From Candidatus Symbiothrix sp. (GTDB lineage Bacteria; Bacteroidota; Bacteroidia; Bacteroidales; Azobacteroidaceae), in assembly GCA_031261295.1 (NCBI GenBank), contig JAISKT010000371.1, positions 1 through 57,359 on the forward strand: a DNA stretch of 57,359 nucleotides, written 5' to 3'. This document shows, in pieces, positions 33,749 to 43,474 of the stretch (positions are counted from its first letter, which is position 1; each line of letters begins with the position of its first letter). The position numbers and the translations under genes are program-made. Below the pieces are notes generated by a model. The model saw only the letters and a program-made list of their open reading frames with translations, searched no databases and had not been told where the DNA came from.

Positions 33749-35181
33749 AACATAAAACAACTGTTGGCGTTTTTTGGAGTTTTATAGAACGTTTTTCAGT
33801 ACAGTTAATCCAACTTGTATTGGGAATTGTATTGGCCCGCTTGTTGCTTCCTTCCGATTTTGGCTTAATCGGAATGCTGACGGTATTTATTGCTGTATCC
33901 GGTTTGTTTATTGATAGTGGTTTTCCAAACGCCTTAATTCAGAAAAAAAACAGAACTGAGAAAGATTTTTCAACGGTTTTTTATTTTAATATACTAATCA
34001 GCCTTTTATGTTATATCCTCCTTTATATATCCGCTCCTTTTATATCGGCTTTTTATCATACTCCTGAATTGATATCTATTATCCGTATTTTATTTTTAAA
34101 CTTAATCATTAATTCTTTTGCAACTGTACAAAATGTAAAATTAAGAATAGCGTTAAATTTTAAAAAGAAAGCCGTAATTAACCTTACCTCCATTATTATT
34201 AGTGGAGGAATTGGCATTTTGATGGCTTATGCTGGTTCCGGTGTATGGGCATTAGTTGCGCAAACGTTGAGTAATAGCTTGATTACCTTGATTTTATTAC
34301 AAATTTTAGTTAAATGGAAACCACTTTTAGTTTTTTCTAAATCTTCCTTTAATCAATTGTTTAATTTTGGTTCAAAACTATTGGGAGCCGCTTTTATTGA
34401 TGCCGTTATGGATAATCTATACTCCATTTTAATCGGGCGTTATTTCTCGTCGGCACAGGTAGGTTATTATAACAGAGGATTGCAGATGCCGACTGTCGTT
34501 TCCGGAACCGTGTCTTCTACCTTGGAGAGCGTGGTTTATCCAGTGATGACCTCCGTTCAGGATGACCGGAAATTATTGTTATCTATCTATCGAAGATTAA
34601 TCCGGGTGGTCAGTTTTCTTATAATTCCCGCCATGATCGGTTTAGTTATCATTTCTGAACCTTTTGTGCGCTATTTTTTGACGGAGAAATGGATGCCGGC
34701 GGTTATATTAATGCAATGGATGTGTTTTGCCCGGATTTTTTCTCCTATAAATTTATTAAACATAAGTCTTTTGAATGCGGTCGGGCGATCGGATTTGTTT
34801 TTGAAAATTAATTTAAGTAAATTGCCGATAGCTATCATAACCCTCATAATAACGATTCCAATGGGAGTGAAAGCAGTTGTCATCGGGCATTTTATTAATT
34901 CTATTATTGGATTTTTTGTTAATGCCTATATGCCTGGAAAGCTATTTGGATACGGAGCAATGGCCCAAATGAAAGATATGTTACGGAGTTTTTTCTGTTC
35001 CGGCCCCATGGCTATTGTTTTGTTCTTACTTTCGAATATGATACATCAAGATCTTATAAAAATAATTGCCTGTATAATTGTGGGAGGAGGAATATATTAT
35101 TTCTTAGCCTTATTTTTTAAAATGGATGAAATTGGCGAGTTGAATATAATTTTAAAGAAGATATGGAGAAAAGTAAAATAA
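33730..35181 (+). CDS. Wzx-type polysaccharide flippase (WzxC-like)
   Basis: The 483 residues carry about 12-14 predicted membrane helices. The N-terminus (TTVGVFWSFIERFSVQLIQL, LARLLLPSDFGLIGMLTVFI, LIQKKNRTEKDFSTVFYFNI) is typical of MOP-superfamily polysaccharide exporters close to WzxC. It should move lipid-linked repeat units from the cytoplasmic to the periplasmic side of the inner membrane for polymerisation by the membrane protein encoded at 39727. It overlaps the preceding gene by 19 bases and the TagF-like gene by 19. Confidence 0.93.
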   Translation: MSEQSLKHKTTVGVFWSFIERFSVQLIQLVLGIVLARLLLPSDFGLIGMLTVFIAVSGLFIDSGFPNALIQKKNRTEKDFSTVFYFNILISLLCYILLYISAPFISAFYHTPELISIIRILFLNLIINSFATVQNVKLRIALNFKKKAVINLTSIIISGGIGILMAYAGSGVWALVAQTLSNSLITLILLQILVKWKPLLVFSKSSFNQLFNFGSKLLGAAFIDAVMDNLYSILIGRYFSSAQVGYYNRGLQMPTVVSGTVSSTLESVVYPVMTSVQDDRKLLLSIYRRLIRVVSFLIIPAMIGLVIISEPFVRYFLTEKWMPAVILMQWMCFARIFSPINLLNISLLNAVGRSDLFLKINLSKLPIAIITLIITIPMGVKAVVIGHFINSIIGFFVNAYMPGKLFGYGAMAQMKDMLRSFFCSGPMAIVLFLLSNMIHQDLIKIIACIIVGGGIYYFLALFFKMDEIGELNIILKKIWRKVK

Positions 35182-36458
35182 GAAGACGCTTAAAATTAAT
35201 ATTTCCATCTTATATATGGAGTATAATGAAGAATATAGCATTAGATTATGTTATAAACAACGTTCAGGAAAATCATGAAAAAGCGCTTAGTAAAATAAGA
35301 GAAAAGGATAGAATAAAAATCGCTTTTTTTGTTCTTTACTTCTCCGTTTGGAAATTAGATAAAGTATTCCAATTGATGCTGATGGATAGTCAATTTGAAC
35401 CTGTCATTGTCGTTTGTCCTTATATGGAATATGGAAAAGAACATATGTTAAGTGACATGAATCGAACTGTTGATTATTTTGAATCTAAAGGATATAAAAC
35501 GATACGGACATACAATGAACAAACGGGTGAATGGTTTGATGTCAAAAAAAATCTTCAACCGGATATTGTGTTTTTTACAAATCCGCATGATATAACTAAA
35601 AATGAATATTATATTGCCAACTATAAAGAAATACCGACCTGCTATGTCCCTTATAATTTTGGAAATAGTCATTTATTTGAAATGTTTCATAATCAATATT
35701 TTCATAATTTATTATGGAAATTGTTTGCAGAAACGGAGATGCACAAACAATTTTCAATAGATTATGCCTATAATAAAGGAGTAAATGTTTGCGTTACAGG
35801 ATATCCGGGAACAGATATTTTTTTTGATACGGAATATGTTCCAAAAGATACATGGAAAGTACATCCCGGCTTAAAGAAGATAATATGGGCGCCGCATCAT
35901 ACCATTGACGATGATAAATCATTTCTGAGCTTTTCTTCTTTTTTAGTATATGCTGATTATATGCTTCGTTTAGTTGAAAAATATAAAAATTCCATTCAAC
36001 TGACATTTAAACCGCATCCTATCCTAAAGTCAAAATTATATAAACATCCGGATTGGGGAAAAGAGAAAACGGATAAGTACTACAATTTATGGAATGAACT
36101 GGAAACCGGGCAATTGGAAGAAGGCAGTTATGAAGATTTATTTTTAACTTCTGATGCGATGATCCACGATAGCGGGTCTTTTTTGATAGAATATTTATAT
36201 CTGAATAAACCGGTTTTACGGACGGATAGAGATGATTCAATTACAAAACGGTTGAACCCGTTCGGGGTTATGGCATATAATGAACATTATCATGCAAGGA
36301 CAGAAGAAGATATAGAAAACTTCATTAAAAATGTTATCGCCGGTAAAGATGAGATGAAGGAAGAACGGGAAAAATTTAGACAAGAATATCTGCTTCCGCC
36401 GAATAATCAATCGGCCTCCCGGAATATTTTTGATGAGATAAAGAAAAATGTAAGATAA
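35163..36458 (+). CDS. TagF-like CDP-glycerol glycerophosphotransferase
   Basis: This 431-residue enzyme resembles the GT-B Glyphos_transf family (PF04464): TCYVPYNFGNSH, VTGYPGTDIFFD, KIIWAPHHTI and LTFKPHP. SDAMIHDSGSFLIEYLYLNK matches the donor-binding H-D/S-S-F segment of TagF. No membrane helix is present, so it would act at the cytoplasmic face. With the TagD-like gene 23 bases downstream, it suggests that glycerol phosphate from CDP-glycerol is added to the repeat unit. Gram-negative capsules with polyol phosphate are known in Escherichia and Actinobacillus. The acceptor, and whether one or several units are added, are unknown. Confidence 0.85.
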   Translation: MEKSKIRRRLKLIFPSYIWSIMKNIALDYVINNVQENHEKALSKIREKDRIKIAFFVLYFSVWKLDKVFQLMLMDSQFEPVIVVCPYMEYGKEHMLSDMNRTVDYFESKGYKTIRTYNEQTGEWFDVKKNLQPDIVFFTNPHDITKNEYYIANYKEIPTCYVPYNFGNSHLFEMFHNQYFHNLLWKLFAETEMHKQFSIDYAYNKGVNVCVTGYPGTDIFFDTEYVPKDTWKVHPGLKKIIWAPHHTIDDDKSFLSFSSFLVYADYMLRLVEKYKNSIQLTFKPHPILKSKLYKHPDWGKEKTDKYYNLWNELETGQLEEGSYEDLFLTSDAMIHDSGSFLIEYLYLNKPVLRTDRDDSITKRLNPFGVMAYNEHYHARTEEDIENFIKNVIAGKDEMKEEREKFRQEYLLPPNNQSASRNIFDEIKKNVR

Positions 36459-36481
36459 AATCTATTTAATGTATAGTTGAT

Positions 36482-36937
36482 ATGTTAAAATCTAAAACAG
36501 TAATTTATACATCCGGAACATTTGATATGTTTCATTCAAATCATTTGAAAATGATTAAATATGCTCGTGGACTTGGGGATATATTAATTGTCGGAGTGAG
36601 CACCGACGAATTGGTTGCGTCTTATAAAGAGCCGCCGATTGTCCCCTTTGAAGAACGGTATGCCATTGTAGAATCGTTGAAATATCCTGATATTGTTATT
36701 CCTCAGACAACATTGGATCATACGGATATTATCAAAAAATTAAATATAGATGCTTTTGTCGTAGGTGATGATTGGACCGGGAAATATGATTATTTAAAAA
36801 ATTTAGGCATAGATGTATTTTATTTCCCTTATGGACACGGGGTTTCTTCTTCAGAATTGAAACAACGCATTGTTAATAATTATCAGAATATGAAAACGAA
36901 AATTGACAAACATTCGAATCCGGATATCATTAAATAA
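36482..36937 (+). CDS. tagD: Glycerol-3-phosphate cytidylyltransferase (TagD-like)
   Basis: The 151 residues match the nucleotidyltransferase family: TSGTFDMFHSNHLKMI supplies the HxxH motif (18-21, written HSNH rather than the usual HxGH). GVSTDELVASYKEPPIVPFE follows, then FVVGDDWTGKYDYLKN. SSSELKQRI near the end takes the place of the ISTT-type nucleotide-binding motif. It should form CDP-glycerol from CTP and glycerol-3-phosphate for the TagF-like enzyme encoded just upstream. A homologous cytidylyltransferase acting on another phosphorylated polyol is possible, and the SDR gene next door could then make that polyol. Confidence 0.88.
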   Translation: MLKSKTVIYTSGTFDMFHSNHLKMIKYARGLGDILIVGVSTDELVASYKEPPIVPFEERYAIVESLKYPDIVIPQTTLDHTDIIKKLNIDAFVVGDDWTGKYDYLKNLGIDVFYFPYGHGVSSSELKQRIVNNYQNMKTKIDKHSNPDIIK

Positions 36938-36944
36938 TCAGGCA

Positions 36945-37667
36945 ATGAAATATGCAATTGTCACCGGCGGTACAAAAGGCATTGGCAAACAAATTGTTTG
37001 TGATTTGCTAAAAAGAGGGTATTTTGTTTTTACAAACTATGCTCATGATGAAATTGCAGCTCAAACATCTTTCCTGGAATTTCAAAAGATTAGTCCCAAT
37101 ATAAAAATAGAAAAAGCGGATCAAGCCGATCTCAAAGTCTTTTCTCAATTTATTGAAACTATAAAAAGGAATACCGGGAGTTTAGACTGTTTGGTTTTGA
37201 ACACGGGCATAACCTTGAAGAAAGACCTGAAAGATATTTCAAATGCGGAGTGGGAAAAAGTGATGCAGGTGAATGTGAACTCTCATTTTTATTTGATTAG
37301 AGATTTAGCCCCGATGATTAGTGAAAATGGCCGGATAATCTTTATCGGTTCTCTATTAGGTGATTTACCACATGCCACTTCTCTAATATATGGAGTAACA
37401 AAATCGGCCATTCATGCCATGGCTAAAAATTTAGTAAAATATTTTGCCGGTAAAAAAATAACCGTCAATACGATCGCTCCGGGTTTTGTCGAAACGGATT
37501 GGCAAAAAGACAAGCCAATCGAGATTCGAAATAATATTCTCAGAAATACAGCAATAAAAAGATTTGCTACCGTAGAAGAAGTGTCTAATACCTGCCTGTT
37601 TCTTATTGATAATGAATACATAAATGGAAGTGTTATAGAAGTGAATGGTGGATACAGCTATAAATAA
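36945..37667 (+). CDS. Short-chain dehydrogenase/reductase (FabG-like)
   Basis: This 240-residue classical SDR has the nucleotide-binding [10 protein letters not shown] near residue 7, NTG in LVLNTGITL, the catalytic Ser in [14 protein letters not shown], the YxxxK motif YGVTK, and the closing VNGGYSYK. I chose the ATG at 36945, seven bases after the tagD stop, over a TTG at 36903 that would add 14 atypical residues. Its place between TagD and an aminotransferase suggests it reduces a sugar or polyol intermediate of the polymer. Sequence alone does not separate this from a FabG-type role. Confidence 0.88.
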   Translation: MKYAIVTGGTKGIGKQIVCDLLKRGYFVFTNYAHDEIAAQTSFLEFQKISPNIKIEKADQADLKVFSQFIETIKRNTGSLDCLVLNTGITLKKDLKDISNAEWEKVMQVNVNSHFYLIRDLAPMISENGRIIFIGSLLGDLPHATSLIYGVTKSAIHAMAKNLVKYFAGKKITVNTIAPGFVETDWQKDKPIEIRNNILRNTAIKRFATVEEVSNTCLFLIDNEYINGSVIEVNGGYSYK

Positions 37668-37674
37668 AAAAGGT

Positions 37675-38790
37675 ATGATTAAATTTCTTGATTTACAAAA
37701 AATAAATGCTCAATATGCGAATGAGCTGAAGCAAGTGGCCGGAGAAGTGATTGATGCCGGTTGGTTTTTACAGGGCGAACGGGTCAAAACTTTTGAACAG
37801 CGGTTTTCCGATTTTGTTGGAAGTAAACATACCGTAACCTGTGCCAATGGCTTGGATGCGTTGCGCTTAATTCTGAAAGCTTATATTGAATTGGGAGTTA
37901 TGCAGGAAGGAGATGAAGTGATTGTACCGGCCAATACGTATATTGCTACAATACTGGCAATTACCGATAACCGGTTAAAGCCCGTATTGGTAGAACCGGA
38001 TATTCAAACATACAATTTAAATATTTCTTTGATCGAACAAGCGATTACTCCGAAAACGAAAGCAATTATGGTCGTCCATTTATATGGACAAACTTGCTGG
38101 TCGGAAGAATTGGAAAAACTGGCAAAAAAATATCATTTGAAAATTATTGAAGATAACGCGCAAGCGATAGGCGCTTACTATTTCAATAACGGAACAAGGA
38201 AAAGAACGGGCAACTTAGGAGATGCTGCCGGAAACAGTTTTTATCCGGGAAAAAACTTAGGCGCTTTAGGAGATGCAGGCGCTGTTGCTACGAACGATGA
38301 CGAACTGGCTCGTGTGGTCAGAGCCTTAGCAAATTATGGTTCTGAGGAAAAATATGTAAATAAATATCAGGGATTAAATAGTCGTATGGATGAAATCCAG
38401 GCGGCATTTCTTACCGTAAAGTTAAAACAGATAGATATAGAAAATAAAATCAGGAGGGAAATTGCTAATTGTTATGTAGAAAATATACAGAATGAAAAAA
38501 TTATTTTACCTTTACTTCCTGAAAATAAAGAGTCTCATGTATTTCATTTATTTGTAATCCGGACGCAAGACCGGGAGCGATTACAATCTTATCTTACGGC
38601 TAATGGCGTTCAGACGTTGATCCATTATCCCATTCCGCCTCATAAGCAAGCGGCTTATAAAGAATGGAATACGATGAGCTTTCCGGTTACGGAGAAAATA
38701 CACCGGGAAGTGTTGAGTCTTCCGATGAGTCCGGTGATGGAAAAAAGAGAAATACATCAGGTTATTGAGTTATTAAATCAATATAAATGA
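37675..38790 (+). CDS. fdtB: FdtB-like dTDP-sugar aminotransferase (DegT family)
   Basis: The 371-residue PLP enzyme shows every DegT landmark: [14 protein letters not shown] at the start, [10 protein letters not shown] (57-66), [23 protein letters not shown] (Asp160) and [16 protein letters not shown] with the Schiff-base Lys193. The last motif is the form found in FdtB/QdtB-type 3-ketosugar aminotransferases. An upstream ATG at 37645 lies inside the SDR gene and adds ten unlikely residues, so 37675 is preferred. Its product would be a dTDP-3-amino-3,6-dideoxyhexose, made from the FdtA product and then acylated by the enzymes encoded at 32326 or 32798. It overlaps the next gene as ATGA. Confidence 0.9.
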   Translation: MIKFLDLQKINAQYANELKQVAGEVIDAGWFLQGERVKTFEQRFSDFVGSKHTVTCANGLDALRLILKAYIELGVMQEGDEVIVPANTYIATILAITDNRLKPVLVEPDIQTYNLNISLIEQAITPKTKAIMVVHLYGQTCWSEELEKLAKKYHLKIIEDNAQAIGAYYFNNGTRKRTGNLGDAAGNSFYPGKNLGALGDAGAVATNDDELARVVRALANYGSEEKYVNKYQGLNSRMDEIQAAFLTVKLKQIDIENKIRREIANCYVENIQNEKIILPLLPENKESHVFHLFVIRTQDRERLQSYLTANGVQTLIHYPIPPHKQAAYKEWNTMSFPVTEKIHREVLSLPMSPVMEKREIHQVIELLNQYK

Positions 38791-39713
38791 TTGAAACAGA
38801 AAAACATATAAATACTCCGCTGGTTTCAATGGTTGTGCCTTCCTATAATCATGCAGCTTATATTGAGGAATGTATTTTAAGCATTGTAAATCAGACTTAT
38901 AAAAATATAGAATTGATTGTTATAGACGACGGATCGACCGATAATTCGCGTGCGATTCTTGAACGGCTTCAGAAACAATATGGTTTTATATTGGAGTTTC
39001 AGGAAAATCAAGGAGTAGCCAAAACGATGAACCGGGCTATTGGTATAGCCCGGGGGAAATATATTAGTGGTTCGGCTTCCGATGATTTTTTAGCATTAGA
39101 TAAAATAGAAAAACAGGTAAAATTTTTGGAAGAAAATCCGGATTGCGATCTCTTGTTCGGAAAAATCTATATGGTAGATAAAAATAGCCAACTCATTGAA
39201 GGTTTGACTATTTTTGAATCTTTTCCGGAGCCGGTGAAATACATAACCTTTAACGATCTTATCGAGAGTAATTGTATTCCGGCTGCCTCGATAATGATGA
39301 GGAGAGCGGCTTGGGAAAAATGCGGCGGTTATGATGAAAATGTGATCATTGAGGATTTTGATTTATGGCTTAAAATCGCATATAGAGGGAAGGTTGCCTA
39401 TCTGAATGATTATTTTGCCTATTATAGATGGCATGGAGAGAATGCCTCTACTTATGCATTTAAAATATATACTGCTACTTGGGAGTTGGTTCAAAGCTGG
39501 AAAGGCCGGATGGCGCCGGATGTATCCCGGAAAGTTTTAGCTCGCAGAGATTCTATCACTTTTTGTATATTAGCGAGAAAATATAAAAAAGAATCTTTGA
39601 AATATCTGAAATTAAATCATTCGTATTGGGATCTGTTCATGCTTAAAAATTATATGAAAGGCCTCCTGAAGTTACTGTTTTGCCGGCGCAATGATCATAC
39701 GATTTGGAAATAA
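38787..39713 (+). CDS. GT2 glycosyltransferase
   Basis: The 308 residues form a GT-A fold of family 2: [31 protein letters not shown] (Asp pair about 47-48), [12 protein letters not shown] (DxD-type motif near 98-100), and [15 protein letters not shown], the acceptor-side ED. It has no membrane segment. It should add one sugar to the lipid-linked repeat unit at the cytoplasmic face. It is translationally coupled to fdtB, which makes the aminodeoxyhexose nucleotide a candidate donor, but this is inferred from position. Confidence 0.92.
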   Translation: MIETEKHINTPLVSMVVPSYNHAAYIEECILSIVNQTYKNIELIVIDDGSTDNSRAILERLQKQYGFILEFQENQGVAKTMNRAIGIARGKYISGSASDDFLALDKIEKQVKFLEENPDCDLLFGKIYMVDKNSQLIEGLTIFESFPEPVKYITFNDLIESNCIPAASIMMRRAAWEKCGGYDENVIIEDFDLWLKIAYRGKVAYLNDYFAYYRWHGENASTYAFKIYTATWELVQSWKGRMAPDVSRKVLARRDSITFCILARKYKKESLKYLKLNHSYWDLFMLKNYMKGLLKLLFCRRNDHTIWK

Positions 39714-39726
39714 AATTTAAAAAATA

Positions 39727-41055
39727 ATGCAATTAATCGGAAAAGTAATCATTTTATTCTTGATTATATTTAAATTCAGGATACCGGTAGTATATGATAC
39801 GACATTTTTATCTATTCTATTGTGCAGTATCTATTATCTTTTCACAAGAAAAGCTATACCTTTTACTTATTTTTTCTGGAGATATAGTATAACTATATTT
39901 GTTGGATTATTTCTTTTTTGCTGTATTTTTGCTTTTGTCACAATCGTTCATGCCGAATTTGATTTTATTTATCTGTCAATTTTGGCATTTCAGTTTATTA
40001 TGTTATTTGCTCTTGTGTATGCACTTCCTTTCCTTCTGGAGGATACAGAAGAACCGGATGTATTCGGAGATGCACTTTATCTGGTTTGTCTTGCATTTGC
40101 GGTGCAAGGTTTCATTCAATTAATGGCTTTTATAATTCCTTCTTTTGGGGATTATATGATCTCCATTAAACCGATAGAGACAAGAGATACATTACTGAAT
40201 AGTTCCTTAAATGTCTATTTTCGAGGATATGCACTTTCAGGAAGTATATTTTTTGAACTTCCGGCTGGATTTGGAGTTGCTTTTATCGCATTTATTCGGA
40301 TTTTATTTATTAAAAATCAAAAATATATAACCGGTTATAAAGGCTATATTATGTTTTTTCTCTTTGTATTTGGCTCTGCCCTTTCCGGAAGAACAGCGTT
40401 TGTCGGATTAATAGTTTCTCTTGTATTAGGTATCATGTTCATAAAAAATCCGACTGTTCTTTTTTTTAAGATTCTGAAGCCTGCTGCTATACTGATTTTT
40501 TCAGGTATTATATTATATACTGTTTTACCTTCCAGGCAACGGATTATTCTTGAAGAGCATATATTTCCTTTTGCTTTTGAATTTTATTATAAATATGAAT
40601 TGTCCGGAAAAATGTCAACAGGTTCGACAGACGTTATGATTCATGATCATTATTTTAAACTTCCGGATGAGATAATTATGCAGGGTACGGGAAGATACGT
40701 TCCCCGTAATGGGAATGGTTTTTACATGAACACGGATGCCGGTTATATGCGGAATGTTATTTTTGGTGGAATTTTTTACTTATTATGTGTTGTATTTTAT
40801 CAATTTCTTTACTTTATAAAACCCTTATCCATTACAAGTCGATTATGCAGAACCAAAGAAGGTTATGAGGATTTTATGTTCTTTTTGGCAGTCTTTTTAT
40901 ATCTATTTATTTTAGAATATAAAGGATCGGCATTAGCTTTTATGAATATAATGCAAGTATTGCTTCTTTTCTTTGGTATGACCTATCTGATAAGGCATTA
41001 TTATAGAAAAGAAAGTGAAGAAAGTGAAGAAAATGAAATAACCCAGGAAATTTGA
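39727..41055 (+). CDS. Wzy-like polysaccharide polymerase
   Basis: This 442-residue integral membrane protein has about 11-12 predicted helices and a larger periplasmic loop (about 265-330). Polymerases of this type share little sequence; the call rests on topology, the single copy in the locus, and its place between transferases and flippase. The segment SGRTAFVGLIVSLVLGIMFI resembles the O-antigen ligase/polymerase (PF04932) core. It should join repeat units at the periplasmic face, with length set by the Wzc-like protein. The C-terminus ends in a run of Glu/Ser/Asn. A role as a ligase is the alternative. Confidence 0.75.
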   Translation: MQLIGKVIILFLIIFKFRIPVVYDTTFLSILLCSIYYLFTRKAIPFTYFFWRYSITIFVGLFLFCCIFAFVTIVHAEFDFIYLSILAFQFIMLFALVYALPFLLEDTEEPDVFGDALYLVCLAFAVQGFIQLMAFIIPSFGDYMISIKPIETRDTLLNSSLNVYFRGYALSGSIFFELPAGFGVAFIAFIRILFIKNQKYITGYKGYIMFFLFVFGSALSGRTAFVGLIVSLVLGIMFIKNPTVLFFKILKPAAILIFSGIILYTVLPSRQRIILEEHIFPFAFEFYYKYELSGKMSTGSTDVMIHDHYFKLPDEIIMQGTGRYVPRNGNGFYMNTDAGYMRNVIFGGIFYLLCVVFYQFLYFIKPLSITSRLCRTKEGYEDFMFFLAVFLYLFILEYKGSALAFMNIMQVLLLFFGMTYLIRHYYRKESEESEENEITQEI

Positions 41056-41074
41056 ATTTTAGAAAAAAGTTAAT

Positions 41075-42520
41075 ATGTTATTTAATTCGATAGATTTTGC
41101 TATCTTTTTACCGATTGTTTTTTCTCTTTATTGGTTTGTTACGAATAAGGATCTCAAATTGCAAAATTTATTGGTTCTTTTAGCCAGTTATTTTTTTTAT
41201 GCCTTTTGGGATTGGCGTTTTTTATTTTTGATTGTATTTACTACAATCGTGGATTATTCAATGGCTCTTGTTTTATCCAAACAAGAAAATGAAGCCAAAC
41301 GGAAACTCTTTTTATGGATAGGTATTATTATCAACCTGTGTATTTTAGGCTTTTTCAAGTACTATAATTTTTTCATTGAAAGTTTTGTTGACATTTTTTC
41401 ATTTTTTGGCAGGAGTGTTCATTCCCGAACGTTGAATATTATTTTACCGGTTGGAATCAGTTTTTACATCTTTCAAACGATGAGTTATCTGATAGATGTG
41501 TATAAACGTAAAATAGGAGCGACAAAGGATTTTGTTTCGTTTGCTGCTTTTGTTAGTTTTTTCCCGCAGGTAATGGCCGGCCCGATTGAGCGGGCAACTA
41601 ATTTTTTACCTCAGTTTTTTGTAAAAAGGGATTTTGATTATTCAAAAGCTGTTGATGGATTGCGTCAAATGCTGTGGGGCTTTTTTAAGAAAATTGTGGT
41701 TGCCGATAATTGTTCCCAGGTAGTGGATAAAATTTTTAATGATTATCAAATGTATCCCGGAAGTTTATTGCTTATTGGCGCTTTCTTCTTTTCTATTCAA
41801 ATTTATGCCGATTTTTCCGGATATTCCGATATTGCCATTGGTTGTTCCCGTTTGTTTGGTTTCAATTTGACACGAAATTTTGCATTTCCCTATTTTTCCC
41901 GTGATATGGCCGAATTTTGGAGGCGCTGGCATATTTCACTCACTACTTGGCTGAAAGATTATGTATATATCCCTTTGGGAGGTAGCCGGTGTGTAAAATG
42001 GAAAGTTATCAGGAATACTTTTGTTATCTTTTTACTTAGTGGTTTATGGCATGGTGCGAATTGGACTTACATTATTTGGGGAGCTTTGAATGCTATTTAT
42101 TTTTTACCCTTGTTGATTGTTGGAAAAAACCGGAAAAATCTGAATGTGGTTGCTGAAGATCGCTTTTTTCCATCGGTAAAGGAATTTTTCCAAATGTTAT
42201 TTACATTTTTGTTGTGTATGTTTGCCTGGATTTTTTTCAGGGCGCAAAGTATAACAGATGCTATCGAATATTTGAAGATTATTTTTTCCAGCTCGTTATT
42301 TATTGTCCCGGAAACAGATTATATGCGGTTGATTTTGAACATCTCTATTATTGCAACGATTATTTTATTCGTAATGGAATGGATACAGAGACGCAATCAA
42401 CACGGTTTACAAATCGTTCCGAAGCAGAAAGTGTTTCGTATTATTTTATATTTATTTCTACTATTTATGATGTTAACATTCGGAGGTAATCAACAATCAT
42501 TTATTTATTTTCAATTTTAA
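41075..42520 (+). CDS. MBOAT O-acyltransferase (AlgI-like), copy 1
   Basis: The 481-residue polytopic enzyme has the MBOAT hallmarks: MLFNSIDFAIFLPIVFSLYW at the N-terminus, FFPQVMAGPIERA, and RWHISLTTWLKDYVYIPLGG. GLWHGANWTYIIWG carries the catalytic His. AlgI moves acyl groups across the inner membrane for O-acetylation of alginate. Here it should do so for the polymer made by this locus, with the SGNH-like protein encoded 5 bases downstream acting in the periplasm. A closely similar second copy is at 53287-54762. Confidence 0.94.
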   Translation: MLFNSIDFAIFLPIVFSLYWFVTNKDLKLQNLLVLLASYFFYAFWDWRFLFLIVFTTIVDYSMALVLSKQENEAKRKLFLWIGIIINLCILGFFKYYNFFIESFVDIFSFFGRSVHSRTLNIILPVGISFYIFQTMSYLIDVYKRKIGATKDFVSFAAFVSFFPQVMAGPIERATNFLPQFFVKRDFDYSKAVDGLRQMLWGFFKKIVVADNCSQVVDKIFNDYQMYPGSLLLIGAFFFSIQIYADFSGYSDIAIGCSRLFGFNLTRNFAFPYFSRDMAEFWRRWHISLTTWLKDYVYIPLGGSRCVKWKVIRNTFVIFLLSGLWHGANWTYIIWGALNAIYFLPLLIVGKNRKNLNVVAEDRFFPSVKEFFQMLFTFLLCMFAWIFFRAQSITDAIEYLKIIFSSSLFIVPETDYMRLILNISIIATIILFVMEWIQRRNQHGLQIVPKQKVFRIILYLFLLFMMLTFGGNQQSFIYFQF

Positions 42521-42525
42521 TTGTC

Positions 42526-43455
42526 ATGAAGCGCTTTTTGATTCAAATATTTTCTTTTATTTTACTTGTCGTTATTCTTTGGTCTATTATATCTGCCATT
42601 GTCGATTCAAATTTGAAAAAAGTAGAGTTTGATTATTTTGCACTTAATAATTATATGAAGGGAGACATTCATTCGAATGTTCTTATAATGGGGAATTCCA
42701 GAGCTAAGGGAGATATTTCGCCCTTTATTATAGATTCCATATTGAATGTTGATAGTTATAATCTTGGAATGGCAGGCATTAATTATCCGGTTCAAGTAGC
42801 CCTGTATCAAATTTATCTGAAATATAATAACGCGCCTGATTATATTATTCAGACTGTAGATAATATTAGTTTGGCAAGCGGAATGCATCGGGAGGAAGCC
42901 TTTTTACCCCATTTAGATGAACCTATTGTTTCAGATTTACTTCTGCAATATGGCAATCTGAGATCGATTGATTATTATCTACCCTTCAAGTATGTATATC
43001 GCCCACAAGCAATTGTTTATGGAATGATGGAGTTTTTGGGTTTTCATCAGAAATCTACCATGTATAAGGGATATGAACCGCAGAATAAAATATGGGATGG
43101 TGATTTTGACCGCCTCAAAGTCAAAAATACAGAGGGGGATGTAACCCATTATGATCCTGCCCTTTTTGGATTGTTTGAAGATTATGTAAAAGAGGTTCTC
43201 CAAAAAAACACTAAGATTATCTTCGTTTTTGCACCACAATATATTGAAGGTCAAGAATATATAAAAAACAGGCATGAAGCTGTTTCGTTTTATCAGGATC
43301 TATCACAAAAATATCAGATACTATTCTTAGATTATTCACAGGATAGCATCTCTTATAACAAAGATTATTTTTATGATACGCAGCATTTGAATACAAAAGG
43401 TGCAGAGGCATTTTCCCGTAAATTGGCTAATGACTTGATAGATGTGATTAAATAA
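42526..43455 (+). CDS. SGNH-like periplasmic O-acylation partner (AlgJ/AlgX-like), copy 1
   Basis: The 309 residues begin with a single membrane anchor or signal segment (about 5-25). The rest is a periplasmic SGNH-hydrolase-like domain: nucleophile Ser58 in LIMGNSRAKG, an Asn-containing block LGMAGINYPVQ, and the Asp284/His287 dyad in YDTQHLNTKGAEAF. Such proteins receive the acyl group delivered by the MBOAT partner and put it on the polysaccharide. The gene follows the MBOAT gene after 5 bases. The counterpart of copy 2 is at 52441-53283, with the same residue plan but low overall similarity. Confidence 0.85.
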   Translation: MKRFLIQIFSFILLVVILWSIISAIVDSNLKKVEFDYFALNNYMKGDIHSNVLIMGNSRAKGDISPFIIDSILNVDSYNLGMAGINYPVQVALYQIYLKYNNAPDYIIQTVDNISLASGMHREEAFLPHLDEPIVSDLLLQYGNLRSIDYYLPFKYVYRPQAIVYGMMEFLGFHQKSTMYKGYEPQNKIWDGDFDRLKVKNTEGDVTHYDPALFGLFEDYVKEVLQKNTKIIFVFAPQYIEGQEYIKNRHEAVSFYQDLSQKYQILFLDYSQDSISYNKDYFYDTQHLNTKGAEAFSRKLANDLIDVIK

Positions 43456-43474
43456 AATTTTGTTGAAAATTAAA

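Noticed and set aside
36903..36944. TTG-started extension of the SDR
   Set aside because: The 14 added residues overlap tagD and precede a standard SDR start ([12 protein letters not shown]).
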